64,000 nucleotides of DNA from Mermis nigrescens (lineage: Eukaryota > Nematoda > Enoplea > Mermithida > Mermithidae), in NCBI GenBank assembly GCA_036768485.1, contig JAVLUZ010000273.1:4073391-4137390 (forward strand), in the 5' to 3' direction. Positions 23,628 through 35,926 of this stretch are shown one piece after another (positions within the stretch are counted from its first letter, which is position 1; each line of letters begins with the position of its first letter). The position numbers and the translations under genes were made by a program. Under the pieces are notes generated by a model. It saw only the letters and a list, made by a program, of their open reading frames with translations. It did no database searches and was not told the origin of the DNA.

Positions 23628-24954
23628 TTAATAAACGTACAGGCGCGCAGTCCTTAGCTTTTGTTCCCTGCCCGGTAAATCCTCAAAACTTATGACAACT
23701 GCCGGGGCAAGAGGGCGATGTGGTAATTTTACCAACACAAAATCGCCAGGGACATACGCGTGTTTTTCCACAATTAAGTCAGAATAAGGTAGTTTAGGTT
23801 CAGGCAGAAGTCTATTCCTGTGGACGAGATGAGTGATTAGAGGATTATAGACATATGCAATTTTCGCAGTTTCAGGCGTAGGTAAGTCAATAATTCGGTA
23901 TGGACCAACATGCTTGGGTGATAGTTTACCGATTTCGGGTTGAATGACTGAGGTATTATTAAGATAGACTATATCCGAGAGATTAAAATTTGTGTGCGTT
24001 ACGGCCTTGTCATATTGCGATTTTTGCTGCTTACGCGCTTGAGTTAAATTTTGAGACGCGATTTCATGCAGATCTTGCAGAGTCAGCTTTAAATCAATGA
24101 CATATTTTTCCGCAACAGATGGTAAATTCGGATTTATTACGAAGTCATTTATGAGTAAAGTGTCAAGCGGAAATGCTGGTTCACGACCATAAAGCATTTC
24201 AAAAGGAGATATGTTAGTCGATGATTGCGGAGTCGCGCGGTATGCAAATAATGCGAAAGGTAGAAATTGCTCCCAATCATACTGGGATCGCGCACTCAGC
24301 TTAGACAAACAATCAATCAAGGTGCGATTATAACGTTCCACCAACCCATCACACTGGGGGTGATATGGGGTTGTAAATAATTTTTGAACGTTTAATAGTT
24401 TGCAAACTTCTGAAATAAGGGTAGATGTAAAATTTGACCCCTGATCTGTCAAAAATTTCTTGGGAACTCCATAACGTGGTATAATTTCTCTTAATAATAA
24501 ATTTGCAATTGTTGTTGCTTTTATGTCAGAAACAGCAAAAGCTTCCACGTATTTTGTAAAATAATCCATAAAAACTACAATTTGGTCATTTCGCGGAGGG
24601 GGATCGCGGCATATGCAAGCAATCACACGCAATGAGTTCAAAGGGCGCGGATACTTTGATTGGTTGCAACGGAACGGATGTGGAATTTAATGCGACCTTA
24701 CATTGTAAGCACACATCACAATTCCGACACCACGCGATCACATCATTTTCCATGCGCGGCCACCAATAACGCATTTGTATGGCGGGCAAGATTTTGCGCA
24801 ATGAAAAATGAGCTCCGAAAATAGAGTCATGAAATTCTGTCAATATAAAACGACGCAAAGATTTGGGTATGACTATTTGATGAACGACAGTTGGTGAACG
24901 CTTAGGTTGGAAACAACGAAAAAGTACATCGTTTATGAGAAAAAAATTTGTCAC
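23628..24954 (-). pseudogene. Integrase, in two frames
   Basis: The zinc-binding region (HDSIFGAHFSLRKIL ... WCRNCDVC) lies in one frame (24954-24586). The catalytic core (VVFMDYFTKYVEAF, LTDQGSNFTS, TTPYHPQCDGLVERYNRT with Asp and Glu of the DDE triad) lies in another (24641-23628, 337 codons). A frameshift near 24610 falls just at the first catalytic Asp region (ACDCLHMP). A chromatin-targeting domain is not evident. The C-terminus has the usual Gypsy GPYRII and HRNRLLP-like words. Confidence 0.85.
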
Positions 24955-25219
24955 TATATTTTTTCGTTGTTAAGTCATTCAATGCAATGCGAATTTTATG
25001 CAATTCGTCATCTGCACGTTGCTCAGCGAGTAAACGCGCAGGTGTTAGCATTTCAGCTTTTTCGGCATCGGTAAGTAACAAGCGTTCGCAAAATGTAGGT
25101 GGTTTATGAATTGTTAGGGTCGGTTTGCGCAGTAGAATTATTATTTTGCGCATTTGGATGATTAATTGGTGCAGTAGGCGCATTATCGTGTGATCGGTCA
25201 GGTGGGACCAATTCATCAT
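24902..25219 (-). pseudogene. RNase H-integrase linker fragment
   Basis: A short frame holding the linker upstream of the integrase zinc finger (e.g. LLLTDAEKAEMLTPARLLAE). It is offset from the flanking frames by indels near 25150 and 24930. No catalytic motif of its own. Confidence 0.6.
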
Positions 25220-25952
25220 CTGACTCAGAATCTTCCGATTCTAAATTTGCGATATTAACAACATTTTTGCGCTCTAATTTATATTTGCGTTCTGCATGAT
25301 CATATTTAGGATGTCGTGAAAGAAGATCAGCTGCGCAGTTATATGCACCAGGAACATAGACGATATCACATTCGTATTCCTGTAATTTGAGACCCCAATG
25401 GCGTAAACGACTCAATGGGTCTTTCACGTTTACTAACCAGGTTAATGCTTGATGATCAGTTTCGACAATAAATTTTTTACCGTAAAGATAATGTCAATAA
25501 TGCTTGATGGCCCACACTACCGCTAACGCTTCTTTTTCCGAAGTAGCATAGTTACATTCAGCAGAATTTAGCACGCGACTAGCGTAGCTAAGAATAAAAC
25601 GATTTTTAGATGGTAGGTGTTTTTGAGTCAAAATAGCACCTAACGCATAATTGCTTGCGTCAGTTGTTAAGATAAATTGGTGCTCATTGTCGAATTCCGG
25701 TAATTGCAAAATAGGTGGGGACGTAAATGCTTTCTTCAGAAGCTCAAAGGCGGTTTGGTGTTCAGCCTTCCAGCAAAATTCGACATCTTTACGAAGAAGA
25801 TGGAATAACGGTTTAGCGATTTTAGCAAGATCTTTAACAAATTTCTTAAACCATTGGACTAAGCCAAGGAATTTCTGCAAGGATTTAACGGTTTTTGGCA
25901 CGGGAAACGAGATTAAATCTGCTACTTTGGACATATCAGGAGCAATGCCCAT
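25104..25952 (-). pseudogene. RT C-terminus and RNase H, one in-frame stop
   Basis: Continuous frame with FLGLVQWFKKFVKDLAKIAK (end of the RT thumb/connection), then FILTTDASNYALGAILTQ (first RNase H Asp) and the YATSEKEALAVVWAIKHY motif. A TGA at 25496-25494 interrupts the usual K-H-Y-R-x-Y-L-Y-G context, probably from CGA by a C-to-T change. The frame then continues through LTWLVN and LSRLRHWGLKLQEYECDIVY and the DLLSRHP end of RNase H. Confidence 0.85.
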
Positions 25953-26034
25953 TGCACTTATGCTGTGGCCAAGAAATTTTACCTCTGCATGAGCAAGATG
26001 GCATTTATCAGGCTTTACACATAAGTTTGCCTTT

Positions 26035-27052
26035 TTAAGAGCAATAAAGACATTTCAGATCTTTTAAATGTTCTTCGAAAGTACGTGAAAAAATGATTAT
26101 GTCATTGATGTAAACAAGACAAGATTTCCAATTTAGACCTGCGAGCACGAGCTCCATTAGCCTTTGGAAATCTGCAGGCGCATTTTTTAAGCCAAAAGGT
26201 AAAACTTCAAACTCATAATGACCAACAGGACATATAAATGCAGTTTTTTCGTGAGATTTATTATCGGGTGGAATTTGCCAGTATCCAGATTTTAAATTCA
26301 AGCGTACTAAAATATGCGGCATTGCCTAAAGTATCAAAATAATAGTCTAATTGTGGAAGAGGATAAACTTGCGTTTTAGTAACGTCATTTAACCGTTGAT
26401 AATCGACAACTGGCCTAAGGGAACCGTCCTTTTTTCCAATGAGAAATAATGGACTTGCCCATGGGCTAGTTGTAGGTCGAATAATTTTATCCGCAAGCAT
26501 TTCATTTATAATTTTCTGCATAGATTCTCTTCTAGAATGTTCAACACGATAAGTTTTTCCAACAACGGGTGGATTATCCCCTGTGTCAATATGATGTTTC
26601 ATCAAGGGGGTACGTCCGAGAGGTTCATTTTTTAATGCAAAGATTGAGTCGTATTTTAAGCAAAGTTCACAAATTTGTTGCTGTTGTCTAGAATCAACGG
26701 CGGAGCTGTTTAAAGCTTTATTTATTGATGCAAAAAGTTCTGGTGTCCTGTCATCAAAGGATGAAACGTGTGACACAACTTTGGCATCAGTGGTTAAAGA
26801 ACCTATTATTTCACCAGAGTCAATGCGAATTGGCGCTTTAGAGATGTTACAAACGCGAACAGGTATTAAAGGTTGTGAAGCATCGACTATTGACGGAGCA
26901 ACAAAAAGTGAAGTTTTTTCCATAAAATCGGGATTTGGTTCGAATAATGCGAAGTCAAAATTGCAAGAACTGTGACTGATATAGCCAAGTGTAATTAATT
27001 CATGCCTAGGTTGTATAATAACAGGCTCAGGTAACGAAACATGCACACACAC
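26035..27052 (-). pseudogene. Reverse transcriptase, frameshifted, mutated active site
   Basis: The part 27052-26261 carries the finger region (WASPLFLIGKKDGSLRPVVD, YQRLNDVTKTQVYPLPQLD). The part 26322-26035 carries the palm (GHYEFEVLPFGLKNAPADFQ). The catalytic motif reads YIND where YxDD is required, an Asp-to-Asn change that should abolish polymerisation. Frames change near 26300 and 26040. By order and motif spelling this is a Ty3/Gypsy RT. Confidence 0.88.
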
Positions 27053-27579
27053 ACAACACCAGAGGTGGTTGCATTGGGTTTTGCACGAAATTGCAATTTT
27101 TCGTGAGATGAAAGTAAATTAACCTTTATGCCGTTTATAAAAGCACAACGCTCAATAGGATTAACCCACATGAGTGCGGATTTGCAAAAGTCATATCCTA
27201 AGAGCATGTCTTCCGGCAAATGATCAATTATAGCTACTGAGGTAGAAATAGATTGTTCCGCGATTGTTAAAGTCATATTTACTTTATAACGAACGACTGC
27301 AGTGATTTCGCCTACACCATGTACAACTTGTGAGGCCTGTTTAGGTGGTAAATTAAAACCAAGACGTAAGAATGCAGATGTGGTCATCATGGTGACCTGT
27401 GAACCCGTATCTATGAGAGCAGGTATGTCAACGCCATGAACTTTAACAAGAATGGTGGGTAAATTTGTCCCAGCATGGCTTACAATAGGAATATTAGGAT
27501 CTAAAGTCTTAGACGGAGGTAGATTGATTTTTTCATAAGTTGCAAGACGACGTTGTAGACGTTCGTTTGTACTCTTCAA
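26995..27579 (-). pseudogene. Retropepsin-type protease
   Basis: The frame contains IPALIDTGSQVTMMT, the DTG active site of an aspartic protease, and the flap/second-loop region followed by EDMLLGYDF, typical of Gypsy proteases. It overlaps the Gag frame end, as expected for a -1 or +1 gag-pol shift, and is out of frame with RT because of an indel near 27050. Confidence 0.8.
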
Positions 27580-28911
27580 GAAATTCTTGCGACGCGAATA
27601 AATTAGGACGCGCGCTAGATTCTGGCCCTTTCGCAGTAACCGTGTTTACATCATGAGGAGATGTAAGGGTTGGCTGCGGTGGGGGCACATTCATGGCGGG
27701 TTGGTTATCAGCAGTATATGTGACATATGGGCGATTAAAATTATTGTCGTTGCGATAGTTCGAGTTACAGTATGTCCCACGCTGTTCATTTGGGAATTGC
27801 ACAAAAGGTGTATTTTGGTGCGGTTGATTATTATAACGATTATCATAACGCGAATTTTGATAATTAGCACGCGAATTTTGGTAATAATCATTACGATTTT
27901 GCCAAAAATTCGATTGTGATTGCTTTGATTCAAAGCAATTATCATTATTCGCATAGTTAGATGAACGATGTTGACTAGAGTTATGATATCGTGATTGAGA
28001 TCGATGTCTATTTTGCAAATTCGGACGCAATGGCGAACGATTTTGATGCAAAAAGAACGCAATTGGCTGCGATTGCAAGCCATTGAATTAGTATTTCGAT
28101 CAGCTTGGTTATTATAATTAGCATTATTAGACGTTTCTTGCCTTTGACGCGTGAAACATTCCTCATAAATGTGACCTATGCGCTTGCAAAAGGTACAATA
28201 TTTACGAGAAGAACTTTCTGGTTTCTCAGCACGCAATGAGCGATGAAACGTTCTATGACGTGAACAATTTGAATCATTTTGGTTAGATGCACGAGGAGTA
28301 TCTTTAGGTACTGTGCTGCCTACAGGAGCAGCTGTTACCCATACATAGGGCGTTACTGCCTTTTTATCCTCAAATTTTTTATTAGCAAATTCAGCGCTAA
28401 GCGCATTGTCCAAAAATTCAGCTAATGATGCTCTAGGTTTTTTGCGATATGCCTCTTTCGAAATGTGTGGTATTAAACCTTGTTTTAGTTGATGTCGCAT
28501 TAAATTATTAAAATGTGGCGAGTCAACTTCAAGATATGGATCAGATTTAATTAACTCTTCGCGAAGCGAGAGATAATAAGCTTTAACCGATTTGTTAGGC
28601 TGCTGTTTGTGCGACAAAAAACGATTAAAGAGCGCACCGGTGTCCATTGGACAAAATTCGGTTATTAGCGCTTGTTTCATTTTCGAATAAGATTGTTGTA
28701 TATCAGCAAGTAACAAATGGTATAAACGCAAAACATAAGGGTCAAGGAATCCAGTTGCGAATTTTAGACGATCAGCTTTGTCAATATCATAGATATTGAC
28801 AAGTGATTCAAATTCCGCAAAATATGCTTTTATGTCCGTTTTTTCGCCATCAAAAAATTTTTTATTTGCGATTGCAAATTGCATCTGCTGCAAAAATGGT
28901 CCGCGATTCAA
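27533..28911 (-). pseudogene. Gag, capsid and zinc knuckle, frameshifted
   Basis: The first part (28911-27691) has a capsid-like helical region (FFDGEKTDIKAYFAEFESLV ... FCPMDTGALFNRFLSHKQQP) and a CCHC knuckle CTFCKRIGHIYEEC. After about 28080 the meaningful frame is 28078-27533, rich in Asn/Arg/Tyr/Gln, so there is an indel between. The capsid region matches the retrotransposon Gag family by layout. Confidence 0.8.
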
Positions 28912-28965
28912 GGAATCAGCGAGACGTGAGTCACCACACGAGCTTTCAGATGAAGAACCTGAACT

Positions 28966-30042
28966 TTAACGATGATGTCGTCTACGCGATCGACTTTTGC
29001 AACGCAAGCAACGACTGCGCAGGCGATCATAGCTGTTAGATGAGCTGTTGTCAGAGAATTTGACATGTTTTCTCCTACTAGATGATTCAGATAGGGGAGC
29101 AGATTCGTTTTGCAAATGTGCAGATTCGTTGTTAATGCCAGATAAGTTTATCTCGACAGGTTGCATTTCGATATTAGAAGAATGCAAAATAGAATTATTA
29201 GGTGGGATTTCCATATTTATAGGATTAGGTACATAATTATTTGGTAAGATTTCGCCTTGAGGTGGAAAATACTGCAGCGGTGGTGGATTCAATTGCTGCT
29301 GTGAGTTTGTAGTAGAAGAATTAGGTACAAAAGAAGGCGCATTACGATTTAAGGGCAGCAACGGCCGAGATTGCGACGTCTGCGAAATCAATACCGACGG
29401 CTGCAAAATTGTAGGTATATTCTCCGAAAAACCCGAGTTTTGCACTGGTTGCAAACCCGTGTTTACAGGATTCTGTGACAAATTAGATATCTCAGGCGCG
29501 CGATTACTACAAGTGTGAGTGATATTTTTGGGAACAGTTTCCGAAGGTGAGCATGAATTTGATGCGCTGTTGCCAGTAGACAACAGTGAAGATGCCCTAT
29601 GCGTACTTTGCGCACGATTTGCACTTTGCGCATTAAATTCAGAAAAATTTGCGCTATCAATTGAGTGGTTAACGCGCTTAGACGAATTATTCTCTATGCG
29701 ATTCAACACTGGTTGGGGTTTAAGCATAGTGCTTAGCTTCAGACGCAGTTTACGCATTTCATCCGCATTTTCCTTTTTATCTTGAGCAACGCGCGTAGAA
29801 AGGTCCGAAAATTGCAAATGAATAGCTTGTAGTGCTTTCAAAATAAGATCATTAGTCACATTAGCATTAGCACGCTCTCTGTTGGCATTTATGCTGTGAC
29901 TATGATTACTTTCTACGTCAGAATTGGGATTTTCGCGCTCCGAACTGGTTTTGGGATTATTTGCCATATTAATGGTAGTTGTATTATCAATCATTGTATG
30001 ATTTGATGAATTGTCAATATTAGGGTCCGATATTGTTAGCAA
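28966..30042 (-). pseudogene. N-terminal Gag extension (358 codons)
   Basis: A Ser/Asn/Pro/Gln-rich low-complexity frame with a short heptad-like stretch (LQFSDLSTRVAQDKKENADE) and a basic end (LRCKSRSRRRHHR). It is in the same frame as the capsid part at 28911 and is separated from it by one TAA at 28968-28966 and 18 codons, so intact copies probably make one long Gag. No known domain. Confidence 0.6.
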
Positions 30043-30100
30043 AGATTGATTAATGCGAGATCACATGGTACTCAATGATAGTTCATCTTCAGACTGTGTA

Positions 30101-30304
30101 TTACTTCGCGGCATTTAGTGACGCGGGTAATTTATCATTATTCGCCTTAGTAGTTACGTCTCTCGTAATTGTGTCATTACTCGCAGAATTACTCGCGCTA
30201 TTAGAGTCAACAGGCGCGGTAGGTAATTGGCGAGCTGAAGTAGGTGGCGTAGAAGGTTTTTTCAATTTAGCGGGCGGTGTCCACAGAACCTTTTTTCCTG
30301 CCAT
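30101..30304 (-). pseudogene. Leader-proximal ORF, MAGKK type
   Basis: A 67-codon frame that starts the coding part after the 5' LTR leader, out of frame with the Gag extension. The start resembles 1039-644 of the element at the window's left edge. It could be the N-terminus of Gag cut off by a frameshift or a separate small product. Confidence 0.4.
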
Positions 30305-30891
30305 TTTTAGGTATCAAAAATGTCGAAAAATGTCACCTTGGGTAAAATAAATTTCAGTACGTCGAAATTTAGCCCAAAATAAATGTTTCGAATTTGGCCT
30401 TTGTCGATCCGAAAAACAGGTTTTTCCACGTAAATGGTACTTCCTTACGTGAAGTAAGATATACCTGACGTGAAAAGATCAAAAACAGGTAGGACTAAGC
30501 CTAAAGCGCAAGAACGTATATGTGGTTAGAAAAACAGGTATATAGGTAAAAACTCAAATGACGGAATTTCGTTGTCAAGAAAGAAAATGATGAATCGTCG
30601 CCTGTGGGTCGACGTTTATAGAAAAATGCGAGCGTGAGAGCTGCCTTTGTCAATGGAGGTTTGACGGAAATAGAAAAATAACAATGACTTTACCACGATA
30701 CACAAAATCTTTACCACGGACGCTTACTTAAATTGTGCACTGCCACGATCACGGTCGATACAATAACAAAGGTGAACGAAATGTTACACATTCTTAGATG
30801 GCCAAAATGATAATTTTTGGATCGAAAAATAATTTTACGATGATTGATCAGCTCGGCTGTAGCTAGCAGCCTAAAGGAGGGAACGTCCAAT
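30305..30891 (-). other. 5' leader of the minus-strand element, with PBS
   Basis: Non-coding. At its upstream edge, next to the 5' LTR, TGGACGTTCCCTCC on the minus strand starts with TGG one base after the LTR's CA, as a primer binding site complementary to a tRNA 3' CCA end should. The primer tRNA is not identified. The element at the left edge has TGGAGCATCCCACC in the same place, so both may use related tRNAs. Confidence 0.55.
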
Positions 30892-31948
30892 GTAAATGTA
30901 GGTGCCCCTAACGTCTATGAATTCGACGTAGGGACTGGTACATTACCTTCGAGATTTACCTAGGTACGTAGGTACTTAAGTCTACGCTTAGTGCTGGCCC
31001 CGATCGCGCGGCTCTGAATGGCTTTCGATCTTTGGACCCTTACAGACCTTACGGCTTTGATCCCCTCAGCCCTAATATTGCTGGCTGCTTCTTGTCGGGT
31101 GATCTCAGCAGCTACGCCCTAAGACCTAAGGCTACCTACCTAGTCTCGGAATTTGCTGCGGAGGTCAGTTGACCTATCTCAAGCTCAAGTTGTTTATTTA
31201 ACTTATTTTCAATCAGTGCCTGATCCAAAATGTTTTTGGTTCCTAATATGTGTAGCACGCTGAACTATGAAAATAACAACAACAAGCTCTACGCTGATCA
31301 ATCATCCTTAAAGATTAAATAATATTTTTGATCAATTTTTGGCTTGAGAAATAAATTATGATTTCCGAATAAAATCAACTATCATACAAAATTTACCTAT
31401 CAGTCCACTAGATGGGTGGAAGTCCTCAACGTGGGTGATGTGGCCGACCTAACCCTCGTTATAGCCAAAAACCACTAAGTAGGTTTTCTATATTTTAATT
31501 CGACGCAGAATTCACGGCCTATAGCCGGACAACAAAAATATGCAAAAGAAAAACGAAAATGTACAGATTATACAGTCGAACAACCGGCCAACAAAAAACC
31601 AACAGCCAGACTAAACTACAACGTTAAGTACACTGGCCTCAAGGACCATTACAGTAAAATAAACAAAGATCAAATTAACGTAATATTGATAAGCTTTTAT
31701 CTCAGATCAAATGTTATCGATTACACAAGCGGTATGCATGAAACAATTACTATTATCATACACTTAACTCTATGCTACCGGACAAGTATCTAAATGTTTT
31801 TTATTATTGAAAATTTGGGGAAATAATGGGAAGACCGAAGGCATAGCCCACAGTGCACTATCGTAGATAGCTACTAGTATTGGCTATGTTATGGCTAACG
31901 CGAACTGCTAAGGCAAGTTCGCCTATACGTATAACTCTCGCAGTTACA
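30892..31948 (-). repeat. 5' LTR of the minus-strand Gypsy element
   Basis: TGTAAATGT...AGTTACA, 1057 bp, nearly identical to 17616-18675, followed by the second CAAT of the target duplication (31949-31952). Confidence 0.9.
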
Positions 31949-33867
31949 CAATCATTCTAAAAAAACTCATTTTGTTGTCAATTTGTTTGCCTAACATTTG
32001 AGACTGAGCAGCAATATTTGGTGCGAATATAGAGTCGTAAACAATCTGTCAGAAATTCATTGAATCTTTTTACATTTGTTGCACTCTACACTAATGTGCA
32101 AAGTCAAATTTTTAGTGAATTTTTCGAAGTTTTTTGACATTAATTCAGCCCTTTGTACCAAAAATATTTAGTGCAACTATAAATATTTTATATACACTAC
32201 CCAATAAATATTTTTTATTAAACTTTGCATAAAAAATGCATATAACTATAAGCAAAGTTTAAAAAATTGTGATATGCTCTTTGAGCTATGACATTTTAAG
32301 TCGGTTTTTTGAAATTAAATTTACGTTAATTAGTCCATAGCCTGTTCAAAATTTATATTTTTTCATTTACACAAGTTGGCAGTGAATCGAGATATCATCG
32401 AAATTTGAATAGCTTATACACTCTCTTAACGTTAGGTAAAGCTGTAGAGGATGCTTGAAAATAATTCACTTTTCATACAAAAAGCGGTATTGCTCTTTGA
32501 ATCGAATGTAAGGCTGGGATGATGTTTTTCTTTACACTTTGGTAAAGTGCAACTAATGCATAAAATTCTTGATTCTATATCTTCCATTGTATTTTATAAT
32601 GAACGAGCAAAAATATTTGAACATCAAACTGCATGGGCAGGATTAATGTCATAAAAAACTAAAAAATTCACTAAAAATTTGACTTTGCTTATTTGTGTAA
32701 AGCGCAACAAATGTAAAAAAATATAAATTCAATGAATTTCTGACAGATTGTTTATGACTCTATATTTGCACCAAAAATTGCTGCTCAGTTTCAAATGTTG
32801 GGCAAACAAATTGACAGCAAAATGAGTTTTTTGAGATAGATTGCGTAAAACTGTGTAGTTGATGTTCAACTTTTCACAGAAAGGGTGTTGCAATTTTTAT
32901 TAAACTTTTACACGTAGGTTAGGGGCATGTGTTGATGTAATCGCTATAAATATTTTTAGTACCTCTTAAAAATTGACTGTATGGGCTGAATTTATGAAAC
33001 AAAAATTTTAAAATTAACCAAAAATCTGATTTTACACATTTGTGTAAAGTGCAACAAGCGCGTAAAAACTATAATTCTATGAATTTATGAAAGATCATAT
33101 ATGACTCTATATTTGCATGAAAAATTGCTGCTCGGTATCCAATAATACACAAGAAACTTAACAATAAAATGAATTTTTCGGAACTATTGGGAAAAACTGT
33201 TCACTTGATGTTCAAACTTTGTATAGAAAGGGTATCGCAATTTTCATTAAACTTTACTCATATGTTGAGGACATGTGCGCACGTATGCACATAAAATATT
33301 TTTAGTGCTTCTCAAAGATTGACTGACTGGGCACGATTAATGTAAAACAAAATGTTAAAAAATAGCCGAAAAATTTGACTTTACACTTTTGTGTGGAAGC
33401 GCATAAAATGCGAAAAAATTCTAATTTTAAATTTTTCTCATTAAGCACATATGGCCCTATAGTCACAACAAATTTTACTGCTCTGTCATGAGTGTAACGG
33501 TGGAAAACTGAGTTTATACAAAAGTACAAAAATTTAGTGAAAATAACCAGGATTTCAAACTTTGGATCACTGTAGCTCGATTAATATTCGTTTTTATGAA
33601 AAATGAATGTCGCCATGATTCTAAGCTCAAAAAAAATGATCCATATACCAAATTTTCAGGGAAACTTTTTTTTTAAACTTATCATGTCTTGTGTACACGG
33701 AGGTCGACTTCTATAGGAAATCGTGTCAAGAAAAAGGCCACAAATAGCACAAAATAACGTTTAAAAACTCTATTTTTGTGCTATTTTGACCTTTTTCGAC
33801 CCCGGACACCCTAACTTGGTGTTGGTCCCTCCAAAATAGGACGGCCAGCTACGTACCTGATAATGGC

Positions 33868-34139
33868 CCAAAATTTACGATAGGGGTTCCCGGCCATTGT
33901 TTAAGGGGGAAGCTGACCTGCGATTTTTGGCCAAAAAACAGCTAAAAACGGCCAAAGAATTCGATTTTTTCCCCAAAATCCGGAAAAGGGGCAAAAATTT
34001 TCTGGTCTTTTGGGGGATGGAAGGGACAGCCAACTTTGGGTAGAAGATTTCCTTAAACCCCCCCTTCAATGACATACAGTTCATACTTATACTATTTAAT
34101 TTTTTGTCTATTTTGACGATATTTATTATGGTAGGTATA
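33868..34139. other. No gene seen
   Basis: Moderately GC-richer stretch (ccggccattgtttaaggggg, ccaaaatccggaaaaggggc) after foldback element C. No frame or repeat match that I can support. Confidence 0.35.
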
Positions 34140-34486
34140 TGTACATATGTAGGTATGCGTCACTGGCTTTTTTCATCACTTCTAAGGATCGCAGCGAAAA
34201 ATGAAAGAGTCTAAAAAATGCTTTTCTTTTTACAAAGCCTTGTGCATAAATACAAATATAGGGGTGCGGAGGGAGGTGATGGGGTATATACCCCCAGAAG
34301 TTCGAATACCCCCAGCAACATGAATATCTCGCTTTTTTCGCAATTTTTGATGCCAATGGATAGTACGCACGATGATAAATGTTGAAAAATGGTATTTTTA
34401 TCGCCATACCAGCATTTTTAAGACCATATTTCTGATCTTTAAAAAATTTTGCACCCTCCCCAGAATTTCGGTGCTGCCCACCTATG
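34140..34486 (-). mobile_element. hAT-type MITE, copy 3 (left edge uncertain)
   Basis: On the minus strand it begins CATAGGTGGGCAGC and follows the MITE core through aaattctgggg and ggcatcaaaaattgcg. The right flank is gtagctac. A possible partner gtaggtat lies near 34132, but the left end is diverged and possibly longer than in other copies. Confidence 0.5.
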
Positions 34487-34494
34487 GTAGCTAC

Positions 34495-35926
34495 CATTTT
34501 TTTCATTCAATTACAGAGGCGGTTTGAGTTAAAGCAACAATCACAAAACATGCATAACAATTGATTATTATGCATGTGAAGTTTTATTACGCAAAACCTT
34601 ATTACTGTAGGCTGACCAGAACAACTTTTTGTGGCTGCTCAATTAAGTGCTGAAAATAGATTTCCACGCTCAGGATCTTGCTAAATATTCGTACACGATA
34701 ATAATTCGTGAAAACTAATTTCCAATCAATACTATTTACATATATGTGTAGCATTTCTTAGTCCTGTTTTACTAAAACTAGGTCCATCCAAATCCTAGCC
34801 AATTTTTGGTATCGATTAAGAAATTGGCACAGCAAATTTTTAAAGTTGGTTTCCCCAAATTTTGCTTCCAGCTTAAACTAAAATACACTAAGTTGCCACA
34901 CTGAATAAAATCATTATGCAATTCATTACTCGGTCTGCACATACGTGTACGCAGGTACCAAGCCTTTATTCCATGACACTTTGAAAAAAATTAGCATTAA
35001 AAAATAACCGTGAACTGGGCATAAAATTTAAAACATGTTTCAAAATCAGTAAGATTTTCTCTATTTAAAAAATCCATTTTCGTTGTTGTAACAACCTGTT
35101 TACAGGTCTAGAAATGCGACTGGAGTTAGACAAAAAAATTTTTAAAATAATCTTCAATATCATGTGTTGAAAGGGAGACTACTACAAAATAACTTCCATC
35201 AGTAAGTCAAATGTCCATTTTTCTATGAAGTAATTGAAATTTCATTCAAAACGAGCAAGTATTGATGGAGTTATTAAGAATATTCAGAAACAGACATTTT
35301 TCGCAGAAATTCAAAACCCGGAACTTTTATGCTTGCTATAAAAGCCCAGGAGCATTTTTTGTAAAATTTTACTTTACCGATTTTTATCTGATACCAAGGC
35401 CTGGTGTTGGGCTAAATTTTAATTTGTTTTTGGGATAGGTCATTGGGACCAGCCGTCTTCAAACCATGCAAATCTTAACAGCAGTTGCTCTTAAGTGAGG
35501 ACCAAAACTTGCGGAAGAAGCTCAAAAAGGTTTTTAAACCTTTCGATTGACAAAAGGAAAGAGGTAAAATTCACAATCTGTATATAAATCCTCCACCAAC
35601 GAGTTCAGTGTAAAGTAAAGCATTTAAAAATTAAAAGCAGTGTATTTTTTAAAATTGTGATGAATGATTAATCATATGTAGCTAGCATTTGTGTACATCA
35701 TAGGTAGCACGATAGCACTACCTTAAATATAATATACTTGACAATCAATTTTTCTTATATTAGTACGCTTCCACCATTGGTGGAGTAGAGTGCTCTTAGC
35801 AGACATTTCTGTGGATAATCAAAGCCTTCAAAGTCTGAAACCCCTTCTTTGATAATCAAAGCCTGAAAAGAATGATACTGTAGGAATAGGGATGATGATA
35901 TAACATTGTGAGGTCGTGTGATACAG
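34495..35926. other. No gene seen
   Basis: About 1.4 kb of AT-rich sequence. No frame above background, no tRNA signature and no clear match to other parts of the window, apart from a weak similarity near 35699 (cataggtagcac) to the motif at 7500. Confidence 0.45.

Larger units (their letters stand above)
17616..31948 (-). mobile_element. Ty3/Gypsy element with exonuclease ORF (minus strand, 14.3 kb)
   Basis: Two direct LTRs flank leader, gag, pol, a DEDDy exonuclease ORF, a long ORF of unknown function and a 3' non-coding part. Target duplication CAAT lies at 17612-17615 and 31949-31952. The LTRs differ by only a few percent by eye, so insertion was fairly recent and postdates foldback element C. 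Gag-pol carries about nine frameshifts or stops and a mutated RT active site, so this copy cannot move by itself. The two accessory frames are much better preserved. Confidence 0.88.
16679..33859. mobile_element. Foldback element C with hAT-type ends, host of the Gypsy insertion
   Basis: Ends are CAGGCACGTAGCT (16679) and, inverted, CAGGTACGTAGCT (33859). The flanks gtaacggc and ataatggc agree at 6 of 8 bases, both differences being transitions, so this looks like an old 8-bp hAT-type duplication. The arms 16679-17615 and about 32480-33859 are inverted copies over most of their length (for example catatggccctat and caccattgttaca-type blocks). The right part folds again around about 32400. Removing the Gypsy element leaves about 2.84 kb without a transposase frame. 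Confidence 0.7.
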
